Assembly (NCBI GenBank): GCA_021785095.1
Contig: JAJYGM010000591.1
Location: 14,471-20,011 of the forward strand
Direction of reading: 5' to 3'
Length of the DNA: 5,541 nt
DNA from: Actinomycetes bacterium
Lineage (GTDB): Bacteria > Actinomycetota > Acidimicrobiia > Acidimicrobiales > Bog-793
In this document: piece after piece, positions 1-5,541 of the stretch
Layout: every line of letters begins with the position of its first letter
Numbering within the stretch: the stretch's first letter is position 1
Translations under genes and position numbers: made by a program
Notes under the pieces: generated by a model
Database searches by the model: none
Seen by the model: the letters and a program-made list of their open reading frames with translations, nothing else
Told to the model about the DNA's origin: nothing

Positions 1-242
1 CACGAGGCACTGGACCAGTCGGGCGCGCTGCTCGGGCCTCTTCTCGTGGCGGGCACGGCCTCTTCACGGCCGCCTACGGCATCACCTGGCTCGGGGGCTC
101 GACGGCCATCGGCGCCCTCTACTCGCTCTCGACGACGTCCATCGAGCTCTTCGTCGGTGCGCTTCAGGCTGTGGCAATCCTCCTCCTGATCCCGCTGCTG
201 CGCCGATCAGACCGCTCCCGCCGGCGAGGCAGGCGCAGGTGA
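1..242 (+). pseudogene. MFS permease C-terminal remnant, internally deleted and frameshifted
   Basis: Two pieces of an MFS transporter are visible in different frames. Positions 1-51, in the frame starting at base 1, read HEALDQSGALLGPLLVA, which resembles the mid-protein helix of 12-helix MFS permeases with its G-x-x-x-GP pattern. From about position 57, in the frame of base 3, the sequence reads GLFTAAYGITWLGGSTAIG. A second hydrophobic stretch with LFVGALQAVAILLLIPLL follows, then an arginine-rich tail and TGA at 240-242. This matches the last two helices and cytoplasmic tail of the same family. In an intact protein well over 100 residues would separate the two pieces, so an internal deletion with a frame change between about 34 and 57 is inferred. 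The 5' part lies outside the window. Substrate cannot be told. A sequencing or assembly error could explain the frame change but not the missing helices. Confidence 0.6.
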
Positions 243-410
243 TCGATGAGATCCTCGAGAGGCAGGCGGTGAGCAAGCGGGTGGTGCCGAGCCGGGAGGC
301 GCGCCGCGCCACCGAGCGCTCCGAGCGCAGCGGCACGCCCGCTCAGCATGTCATTCGTCAACCAATTGTCATGATTCTGTAGTATTTCGCTCAAATCCAT
401 CGACAACCTA
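243..410. other. Spacer between permease remnant and secreted-protein promoter
   Basis: No convincing gene is seen here. Positions 243-345 are GC-rich, with arginine-rich translations in most frames. Positions 345-420 are clearly more AT-rich than the rest of the window, as expected for a promoter region. A 47-codon frame (GTG at 239 to TAG at 380-382) overlaps the permease stop, but its product is mostly Arg, Glu and Ser and has no recognisable domain. On the minus strand a frame starting at the ATG whose first base is 400 reads MDLSEILQNHDNWLTNDM, discussed as a weak finding. No terminator hairpin with a T tract was found after the permease stop. Confidence 0.5.
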
Positions 411-439
411 TTGACTAAGTGTGCGCTCGGTCTTATGGT
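411..439 (+). promoter_or_regulatory. Promoter of the secreted-protein gene, probably giving a leaderless mRNA
   Basis: A -35 box TTGACT (411-416) is followed by exactly 17 bp and a -10 box TATGGT (434-439), which fits the TAnnnT pattern of housekeeping sigma factors in actinobacteria. Transcription would start around 446-448, at or just before the ATG at 448-450. There is no Shine-Dalgarno sequence before that ATG. The transcript is therefore probably leaderless. The placement also argues against translation from the upstream in-frame GTG at 421, which lies between the two promoter boxes. Confidence 0.6.
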
Positions 440-447
440 CCGAGCCG

Positions 448-1755
448 ATGCACGCGCCGCGGGGATGGCGGTGGGGGGTGGTGGGGTCAGCCCTCGCGCT
501 CGCGGCGCTCAGCCTGCCGGTGATCGGACCCCAGCCGGCTGCGGCAGCGACGATCCCCGCTGACGTCCAGGCGATGCTCGACGGTCTCGCCCAATGGGGT
601 TCTTTCTCCCAGGCCTTCGGAACCGAAGGTGCCCTCGGCAAGCAGTTGCCCCTCGTTGACATGAGCCCCGGATCGGCCGAAGGCCTCGCGTTCGCGTCGA
701 CCGGGCCGAGCGACGACGGGCTCATCGGCGACGCCGTGGCCGACACGCTGAAAAAGGTGGCCAATGCCGAATCAGGCACGGTGACGTTGAACGAGCTGGG
801 CAGCCCGACCGGGACGACCTATCCGGTCGACCTCGGCGACGGGCGGACCGGCACGCTCACGGTCACCGGCTCGGGCACGCCCACCTCGACCGAGGAGCTC
901 GCGATCTCGCTCACGATGAACCGGACCGTGAACGACCAGCCGCTCGACGTCCAAGGATCGGTCGGCGCGCAGCCCGTCTCGCTCACCTCGACCGGTGGGG
1001 TCCAGGTGCAGCTCCAGGCACAGGTGGACTTCGACGCGTTCGTCGTGCCGGAGAGCGGCGGCTCCTCTTACTACTTCTACATCGGCCACGGCGGCGGCTT
1101 GCCGTCCATCTCCGTGAACGCCAAGTCGAGCATCCCGGACCCGAGTGCGGTCGATGCCAGCATCGGAGTCCTCGGAGTGACGTTCTCGGCCGCCTCCTTC
1201 AGCGACGACGAGAACCTGACCGTCTCGCTCGACGACCCGAACGAGGACGGGCAGCTCGCCTTCACGAATGCCGACGGGTCCACCGGTGAGCTCGGTCAGG
1301 CCGGCGCTGCCACCGGGTTGGTGCACGTCGGCTTCGCCAGTCCCGCCGGGTCGGTCACCGATTCCGAGGCCGACCAGGGGAGCTCGACGCCGGCGACGTT
1401 CACGGTCGATCCGAAGCCGCTCCAAGCGGGGTCGACGGCTTTGCCCGCCGTCCAGCTCGGAGTCTCGTGGCCGGACGTCTCCGGGGGCACTCCGACGATC
1501 ACCAATCCCGACGGCAACCTGTCGCAGATCAACGACTTCCTCAACATGGACACCCAGGACCTCGCGAACGGTGTCGAGCATCTGGCGACCACCGTCGACG
1601 CGATCCAGCGCTCGCAGTGGGGCAGCTCGTCGTCTCCCTCGGGCAACTTCGATCTCCCGTACATGAAGGGGACAGCCGCCGACGCGGTGGATGCCAGCGC
1701 GGCGCTGAAGGCCTTCGTCACCTGCCGCGGGTCAAGATTTCTTGGAGACGAATAA
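448..1755 (+). CDS. Secreted multidomain protein, N-terminal part, truncated by IS insertion
   Basis: This frame encodes 435 residues from ATG 448. An in-frame GTG at 421 would add nine residues but lies inside the promoter. Residues 1-34 form a Sec signal peptide: positive n-region (R5, R8), hydrophobic core through about 26, then PQPAAAA with likely cleavage near A34/T35. The mature part is acidic, rich in Gly, Ser, Thr and Asp, cysteine-free until the IS junction, and predicted to be mostly beta strands. Residues about 185-272 form a repeat module ending in DDPNEDGQLAF (1231-1263), an EF-hand-like Ca loop that lacks the final Glu. Residues about 325-395 include a predicted helical stretch around NDFLNMDTQDLANGVEHL. 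Native sequence runs to about T425 (1722); the last residues and the TAA (1753-1755) come wholly or partly from the IS left end. The gene continues after the IS at 3142. A calcium-binding surface or matrix role is inferred; no enzymatic motif was recognised. Confidence 0.75.
   Translation: MHAPRGWRWGVVGSALALAALSLPVIGPQPAAAATIPADVQAMLDGLAQWGSFSQAFGTEGALGKQLPLVDMSPGSAEGLAFASTGPSDDGLIGDAVADTLKKVANAESGTVTLNELGSPTGTTYPVDLGDGRTGTLTVTGSGTPTSTEELAISLTMNRTVNDQPLDVQGSVGAQPVSLTSTGGVQVQLQAQVDFDAFVVPESGGSSYYFYIGHGGGLPSISVNAKSSIPDPSAVDASIGVLGVTFSAASFSDDENLTVSLDDPNEDGQLAFTNADGSTGELGQAGAATGLVHVGFASPAGSVTDSEADQGSSTPATFTVDPKPLQAGSTALPAVQLGVSWPDVSGGTPTITNPDGNLSQINDFLNMDTQDLANGVEHLATTVDAIQRSQWGSSSSPSGNFDLPYMKGTAADAVDASAALKAFVTCRGSRFLGDE
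1731..1749 (+). repeat. IS left terminal inverted repeat
   Basis: GTCAAGATTTCTTGGAGAC matches the reverse complement of 3123-3140 (GTCAAGAATTCTGGAGAC) at 17 positions, with one mismatch and one single-base gap. It begins at the point where the host protein's continuity breaks. Confidence 0.8.
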
Positions 1756-1776
1756 GTGTTAGCGAGCGAGTCTTCC

Positions 1777-1783
1777 AAGGAGG
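1777..1783 (+). promoter_or_regulatory. Ribosome binding site of orfA
   Basis: AAGGAGG is a near-perfect Shine-Dalgarno sequence. It lies four bases before the GTG at 1788-1790 and fixes the orfA start there rather than at any of the in-frame codons further upstream. Confidence 0.7.
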
Positions 1784-1787
1784 GGCC

Positions 1788-2111
1788 GTGGGCCGTCGTC
1801 CGTACCGCAGTGTCGACGAGAAGATGCGGGTGGTGCTGAGCGTCCTCAAGGGCGAGATGACCCAGGTGGAGGCAGCTCGGCGGTTGGAGATGTCGCAGAC
1901 GACGATCGCCAAGTGGCAAAAGCAGTTCCTCGAGGGGGCGCAGGAGTCGCTCGCCCGGGGGGACAACGCTCGCTCGCCGACGTCGCGGCGCGAGTCGGAT
2001 CTGGAGGCCCAGGTGGAGGAGCTGACGACCGCGTTGGGCGAGGCGTACGTCGAGCTGCGGCTGTGGCGTAAAGGGGGGGCTCTCTACCCCCGTTCGAAGA
2101 GCTCGAAGTAA
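1788..2111 (+). CDS. IS3-family transposase OrfA (helix-turn-helix protein)
   Basis: The product has 107 residues, starting at GTG 1788 behind AAGGAGG and stopping at TAA 2109-2111. Residues about 24-46 (TQVEAARRLEMSQTTIAKW and beyond) form a helix-turn-helix like those that bind IS3-family terminal repeats. Residues about 70-92 form a leucine-zipper-like coiled coil with hydrophobic heptad positions L72, V76, L79, L83 and L90, as expected for OrfA dimerisation. The frame passes through AAA GGG GGG (2070-2078), where a -1 slip would join it to orfB and give an OrfAB transposase of about 450 residues. In this family OrfA alone usually acts as a regulator of transposition and the fusion is the enzyme. 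The last residues after the G run (ALYPRSKSSK) are probably only the unshifted tail. Length and layout are normal for the family. Confidence 0.85.
   Translation: MGRRPYRSVDEKMRVVLSVLKGEMTQVEAARRLEMSQTTIAKWQKQFLEGAQESLARGDNARSPTSRRESDLEAQVEELTTALGEAYVELRLWRKGGALYPRSKSSK
2070..2107 (+). promoter_or_regulatory. Probable -1 frameshift site joining orfA to orfB
   Basis: AAA GGG GGG G spans 2070-2079 in the orfA frame and contains seven consecutive G. The orfB frame (-1 relative to orfA) is open only from 2072, directly after a TAA at 2069-2071, so a shift to it must occur here or later and before the orfA stop at 2109. Five G (2075-2079) can pair with CCCCC (2087-2091) across a 7-base loop, and TTCGA (2093-2097) can pair with TCGAA (2103-2107). 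Either structure could stimulate slipping. RNA-polymerase slippage on G7 is an alternative mechanism. The run is not the common A-rich IS3 heptamer. Confidence 0.55.
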
Positions 2112-2134
2112 CCCGTGTCGAAGCCGGCCTGACG

Positions 2135-3139
2135 GTGGTGCGCTTCTGCCGGCGCTTCGGGATCCCGCCGTCGACCTGGTACTACTGGCGCCGTGGCCAC
2201 CTGCAGGGACGGGAGGTGCGCCGCTGGCCGACGCCGGCACTCGACGCAGTCGAGGACCTGGCCGTGGCGAAGAAGGACGACGAGCGGTTCTCGGCCTGGG
2301 GGCACCGCAAGATCTACGGGCTGCTGCGAGCCGACGGCGTGAAGACCTCCCCGTCATCGGTGAAGCGTGCCCTCGCCCGCAAGGGGCTGCTGCTGCCGGT
2401 CCGCTACCAGGCCGAGCGCCGAGCGCTCGCGAGAGCCCGCAAGGGGGTGTTCAAAGCACCCACCCCGCGGCGCAACCGGGTGTGGCAGACGGACTTCTCC
2501 GAGTTCGAGACGACAACGGCCGGGAGCTGGGAGCTCACCGGCATGGTCGACTACTGGGCGAAGGTGGCCCTGGCTGCCACCGCCAACGCCACCGAGACCG
2601 CCGCAGACGCCATCGCGACGCTCGAGGCGGCCATCGCCGAGGCCGAAGCCCTCATCGGCCGGTCGCTCGCCGAGGACTGCGTCGATCCCGAGACCGGAGA
2701 GGTCTTCCCGGTGGTGATCGTCTCGGACAACGGGCCTGCCTACAAGTCCGACCGTTTCGCCCGCTTCATCCTCGCCCGCTCCTGGCTGGCCCACGTCCGC
2801 ACACGCTATCGATCGCCGCAGACCAACGGCGTGATGGAGCGGTTCTTCGGCTCGCTCAAGTACGAGCACCTCTACCGCCTCGAGATCGCGAACGGGATCG
2901 AGCTCGTCGACGAGTGCGAGACGTACCGGCAGCTCTACAACCACATCCGCCCCCACGAAGCGCTCGACCTCTACCCGCCGATCCTCACCTACCTCTCCGA
3001 GCCGATCAGCTTCGGGGAGGAGCGAGCCTTTGTCGAGGCGGCCACCCTCAGCTTCGAAGCCCGGCGCAAGGAGCGGGCAGGCGGAGAGGAGACCGAGTCG
3101 ATCCAACCTATTTCCTCAGAAAGTCTCCAGAATTCTTGA
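2135..3139 (+). CDS. IS3-family transposase OrfB (DDE integrase catalytic subunit)
   Basis: The product has 334 residues from GTG 2135, but that codon has no Shine-Dalgarno sequence and the frame is open upstream to 2072. The natural product is therefore probably the -1 frameshifted OrfAB fusion. Residues about 48-87 (from DDERF to KGLLL) match the helix-turn-helix segment at the start of IS3 OrfB proteins. The RNase H-like rve domain follows. The catalytic acids visible are D120 in QTDFSEF, D198 in SDNGPAY and E235 in TNGVMERFFGSLK, with 36 residues between the second and third. The family signatures QLYNHIRPHEAL and SPQTNG are present. It cuts and joins the IS ends, acting on the inverted repeats at 1731 and 3140. 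TGA 3137-3139 lies inside the right inverted repeat, a compact arrangement. No inactivating change was seen. Confidence 0.9.
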   Translation: MVRFCRRFGIPPSTWYYWRRGHLQGREVRRWPTPALDAVEDLAVAKKDDERFSAWGHRKIYGLLRADGVKTSPSSVKRALARKGLLLPVRYQAERRALARARKGVFKAPTPRRNRVWQTDFSEFETTTAGSWELTGMVDYWAKVALAATANATETAADAIATLEAAIAEAEALIGRSLAEDCVDPETGEVFPVVIVSDNGPAYKSDRFARFILARSWLAHVRTRYRSPQTNGVMERFFGSLKYEHLYRLEIANGIELVDECETYRQLYNHIRPHEALDLYPPILTYLSEPISFGEERAFVEAATLSFEARRKERAGGEETESIQPISSESLQNS

Positions 3140-3140
3140 C
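3123..3140 (-). repeat. IS right terminal inverted repeat
   Basis: GTCTCCAGAATTCTTGAC is the inverted partner of 1731-1749. It contains the orfB stop codon (TGA 3137-3139). Its last bases with the next T form TTGACT (3136-3141), a consensus -35 box pointing out into the interrupted gene. Confidence 0.8.
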
Positions 3141-3141
3141 T

Positions 3142-5541
3142 CTGGACACCGACGCAGAACCCGACGGTCCACTACTCCAACTGTCCAGGTTCCACCGGCC
3201 TGCAGTACATCCAGAAGGTCTCGATCACGGTGAAGGCGGGTGGCACGGTCGGTCCCGTTCCCCTCCCGTTCGACATCGGCATCCCGGGGCTGTCGCTCAG
3301 CTCGAGCGACGCCACCAACCAGCCGACGGCGAGCGCCCACTGGAACCTCGACTTCACGTTCGGCATCGACAAGGACACGGGCTTCTTCGTCGCCGCCGAC
3401 GGGACGACCAAGGTGATCTCCGTCGACGCCGAGGTCACCTCGCCGTCCTCCTTCAAGGGTCAGGTCGCGTTCCTCGACGTCAACTTCCAGGACAAGAGCA
3501 GCGGCCTCAGCTGTGGCAGCGACACCGGCCTCGGCTCGAACGTCTGCATCGCGGCCGGCATCGTGCTCAGCTCCCCCTCGGGCGAGATCACGCTGTCCGA
3601 CCTCGCCAACCCGTCGTCGCTCGCGAGCGACATCAAGGCCGAGGTGACCGGCGGGGTCAACATCGACTGGGGCTTCGACGTCGTCCCCGGCAGCACCGTG
3701 CTCCCGGGGATCAGCGGCGACTTCGTGCTGAAGTGGAACCCGAGCCTGTCCACGAGCAGCGGCCTCCAGGCGGGCAACCTCGACGTCGAGTTCGACAACG
3801 TGCAGATCGACGCCGGCTCGTTCCTGAGCGGCATCCTCGGGCCGATCGTCCGGGAGGTGCAGTCGGTGACGGGGCCGCTCCAGCCGGTCATCAACACGCT
3901 GACTGCGCCCATCCCGGTGCTGAGCCAGCTGAGCCATCTCGTCGGTGGAGGCGACGTGACGCTGCTCAGCATCGCCGAGGCCTTCAACACGGTCGCGGGC
4001 GGGCCGGATCTCTCGCTCATCAACCGCATCGTGGCGCTCACGCAGCTGTTCGAGAAGCTCAACTCGCTCAACTGCAGCTCGGGCTGCAGCATCCCGCTCG
4101 GCAACTACGTCATCTCGGGCGGGTCAGGCGGTGATCCGCAGTCGCTCCTCGACAACCCGGTCAACCCGGTGGCGGGCACGGACCCGAGCTCGATCGGCCA
4201 GCTGCCCTCGAGCGTGCCGGACGTCGGCTCCACGCTCTCGAGCGACGCCGGATCGAGCGGGAGCAACCTCTTCCCGAGCTCGTCCGGCGGGTCGCAGAAC
4301 AAGGTCACGCTGAACGACAACTGCGCACCGTCGTCGACCACCGGGACCTCGAAGACCGAGTCGGCCGGCCTCACCTTCCCCGTCGTCGAGCACCCGCTCA
4401 ACATCTTCCGGCTCCTCATGGGCCAGGACATCTCGCTCGCCTGCTTCGACTCGGGCGTGCTGTCGATCGGCTTCAGCTACAGCCAGTCCTTCGGCCCCGT
4501 CTACGCCCCGCCGCCCGTGCTCATCACGATCTCGGGGAGCGCATCGGCGTCGCTGCACATCGTCGGGGGTTTCGACACCTACGGGATCCGCACCGCCGCC
4601 GAGGACATCGCCAACGGGACTGCCACTCCCGGGACGGCGCTCACGATCCTCGACAGCCTCTACTTCACGACGACCGACGCCCAGGGCAACCCGTTGCCGG
4701 TCGTCACCCTCACCGGCACGCTCGCCGCCGGGGCGCAGGTGAGCGTCGTCGTCGCAAGCGTCGGGGTGGAGGGCGGCATCACGCTCACGGTGAACTTCAC
4801 GTGGAACGACCCTGACAACGACGGCAAGTTCCGCTTCGACGAGTTCCTCACGACGGCGCTCAACAACCCGCTCTGCCTGTTCGACGTGAGCGGCTCGCTC
4901 AGCGTCTTCCTGCAGCTCAACATCACCCTCGGGATCAGCCCGTTCAGCGTCTCGTTCTCGATCACGCTCGTGAACATCAAGCTGCTCGACTTCTCGATAC
5001 AACCGGACTGCAAACCGCCCCCACCCCAGCTGGCGGGTTACGACCCGACCACGAAGACGCTCATCCTGTACATGGGCGCGCTCGGCACGGGCGGCCTCCG
5101 AGGCGATTCCGCCTGGGACAACGGCGGCAAGCAGGACGAGTCGTTCAAGGTGACCCAGTACGACGTGCCGGACGGCGCCGGCGGCTTCAAACCGTCCGGA
5201 TACGCCGTCGACGCCATGGGCGTGCACGACTTCTTCCCGTACACGACCCAGCCGATCGACACGGTGTACATGGACGCCCAGGGTTACAACGGCAACGAGA
5301 CACTCCTCCTCCAGGGCGCCCTCGACCCCAACCAGGTTCCGACAGACGTCTCCGGAGAGATCGGTAAGACGCAGCCGGCACAGACCTATCCCTTCACGGC
5401 CACGGCGATCGTCTACGGCGGGAACGGCAACGACAACATCACGACCGGCCAAGGGCCGTCCTACGTCGACGGCGGACCGGGAGATGACACGATCACGACC
5501 GGAGACGTGTCGAACTCGACCGGCCAGGCGGTGGTGGCGGC
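3142..5541 (+). CDS. Secreted multidomain calcium-binding protein, C-terminal part, separated by the IS; runs off the window
   Basis: One frame stays open from 3143 to the window end (799 codons) with no stop. It continues the protein begun at 448: excising the IS restores the frame and gives ...KAFVT followed by WTPTQNPTVHYSNC. Visible segments are a second repeat module (3330-3610, HWNLDFTFGI to EITLSDL) and a helical stretch rich in Leu/Ile/Val (about 3810-4060). A Ser/Gly/Pro-rich linker follows (about 4110-4310). A third module (4535-4846) ends in the EF-hand-like loop DPDNDGKFRFDE. Next come the CKPPPPQ linker (about 5009-5029), a further beta-rich domain and RTX nonapeptides from 5417. 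Nine cysteines occur here against none in the native N-terminal part. The fragment has no promoter, ribosome site or signal peptide, so it is probably silent unless the IS leaves. Its end lies outside the window. An extracellular Ca-dependent structural or adhesive role is inferred. Confidence 0.75.
4808..4843 (+). other. EF-hand-like calcium-binding loop in the secreted protein
   Basis: The twelve residues DPDNDGKFRFDE fit the canonical EF-hand loop: acidic or oxygen ligands at positions 1, 3 and 5 (D, D, D), Gly at 6, a hydrophobic residue at 8 (Phe) and Glu at 12. In bacterial secreted proteins such loops often occur between beta domains (dockerin-like or type-III-like repeats) rather than in a classic helix-loop-helix. 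Confidence 0.65.
5417..5524 (+). repeat. RTX (hemolysin-type) calcium-binding nonapeptides
   Basis: Four 9-residue units stand in register: GGNGNDNIT, TGQGPSYVD, GGPGDDTIT and TGDVSNSTG. Units one and three match the GGxGxDxUx consensus, where U is a large hydrophobic residue; units two and four are degenerate. RTX units bind Ca2+ outside the cell and fold as parallel beta rolls. The array probably continues past the window end. Confidence 0.7.

Larger units (their letters stand above)
1731..3140 (+). mobile_element. IS3-family insertion sequence, about 1.41 kb
   Basis: The element is bounded by imperfect inverted repeats (1731-1749 and 3123-3140) and carries the orfA/orfB arrangement of the IS3 family, with orfB in the -1 frame and a D-D-E catalytic core. 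It sits inside the secreted-protein gene in the same orientation. It closes the host frame with TAA at 1753-1755, and orfB ends with TGA inside the right inverted repeat. The exact ends are uncertain. CTG occurs at 1722-1724 and 3142-3144 and could be a 3-bp target duplication, but then the left end would carry six extra bases (CCGCGG) without a counterpart on the right. Both orfs look intact, so the element may be active. The subgroup was not determined. Confidence 0.85.

Noticed and set aside
290..335. Short GC-rich inverted repeats (such as GAGCGC near 314-330) as a terminator
   Set aside because: No T tract follows and the pairing is no better than expected in sequence this GC-rich.
239..382. 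47-codon frame (GTG to TAG) overlapping the permease stop
   Set aside because: The overlap suggests possible coupling, but the product has no recognisable motif, its last part falls in the AT-rich promoter region, and no ribosome site supports it.
421..447. GTG at 421 as the start of the secreted protein
   Set aside because: It lies between the -35 and -10 boxes and adds nine residues before a good signal peptide. ATG 448 is preferred.
772..1581. Minus-strand open frame of about 269 codons opposite the secreted protein
   Set aside because: It has arginine- and glutamate-rich low-complexity composition and no ribosome site. The + strand frame has the signal peptide and repeat module.
1719..3150. 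CACC at 1719-1722 and 3147-3150 as the target-site duplication
   Set aside because: Removing one copy and the element does not restore the reading frame of the secreted protein, and the implied IS ends pair poorly.
2482..4134. Plus-strand open frame of about 550 codons bridging the IS and the downstream gene
   Set aside because: It is in another frame from orfB and from the secreted protein, is arginine-rich without motifs, and crosses the IS boundary. It is a shadow.
4124..5452. Minus-strand open frame of about 442 codons
   Set aside because: Its translation is dominated by Arg, Glu, Val, Asp and Gly with no domain, as expected opposite a GC-rich gene. The + strand frame carries the EF-hand loop and RTX repeats.

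Overview
The window is GC-rich throughout (roughly two thirds G+C, with strong third-position bias in the real reading frames). It uses GTG starts, and one gene appears to have a leaderless start. Together with the protein families this suggests an actinobacterium, possibly an Acidimicrobiia-like environmental lineage. That placement is inference; no rRNA or housekeeping marker is present.

Layout, all on the + strand. (1) Positions 1-242 hold the broken 3' end of a major facilitator superfamily (MFS) permease. A mid-protein segment is joined out of frame to the last two membrane helices, so it looks like a deletion remnant. (2) Positions 243-447 are a short spacer, AT-rich from about 345 on, ending in a well-formed promoter (TTGACT, 17 bp, TATGGT) that points at the next gene. 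(3) Positions 448-1724 encode the signal peptide and first ~425 residues of a large secreted, probably calcium-binding protein. (4) About 1731-3140 is an IS3-family insertion sequence with imperfect terminal inverted repeats, an OrfA helix-turn-helix protein and an OrfB DDE transposase in the -1 frame. A G7 run is the likely frameshift site. (5) From 3142 to the window end the secreted protein resumes in one uninterrupted frame (799 codons). It contains a complete EF-hand-like loop and ends, at the window edge, in hemolysin-type (RTX) nonapeptide repeats.

The main result is that the two hypothetical-looking stretches flanking the transposase are halves of one gene. Removing the IS restores the frame (reading through as ...KAFVT-W-TPTQNPTV... 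or ...KAFVTCRGW-TPTQNPTV..., depending on where the IS ends are placed). The IS stops the host frame at a TAA 22 bases inside its left end. The current product would be a ~435-residue secreted stump lacking the EF-hand loop and the RTX repeats, while the 3' part has no promoter, ribosome site or signal peptide of its own.

By eye, the secreted protein carries three diverged copies of a beta-rich module that ends in a D-x-[DN]-x-D-G-like loop. The IS landed between copies one and two. I saw no CRISPR array, tRNA, rRNA, defence system or biosynthetic cluster. The long minus-strand open frames are shadows of these genes.
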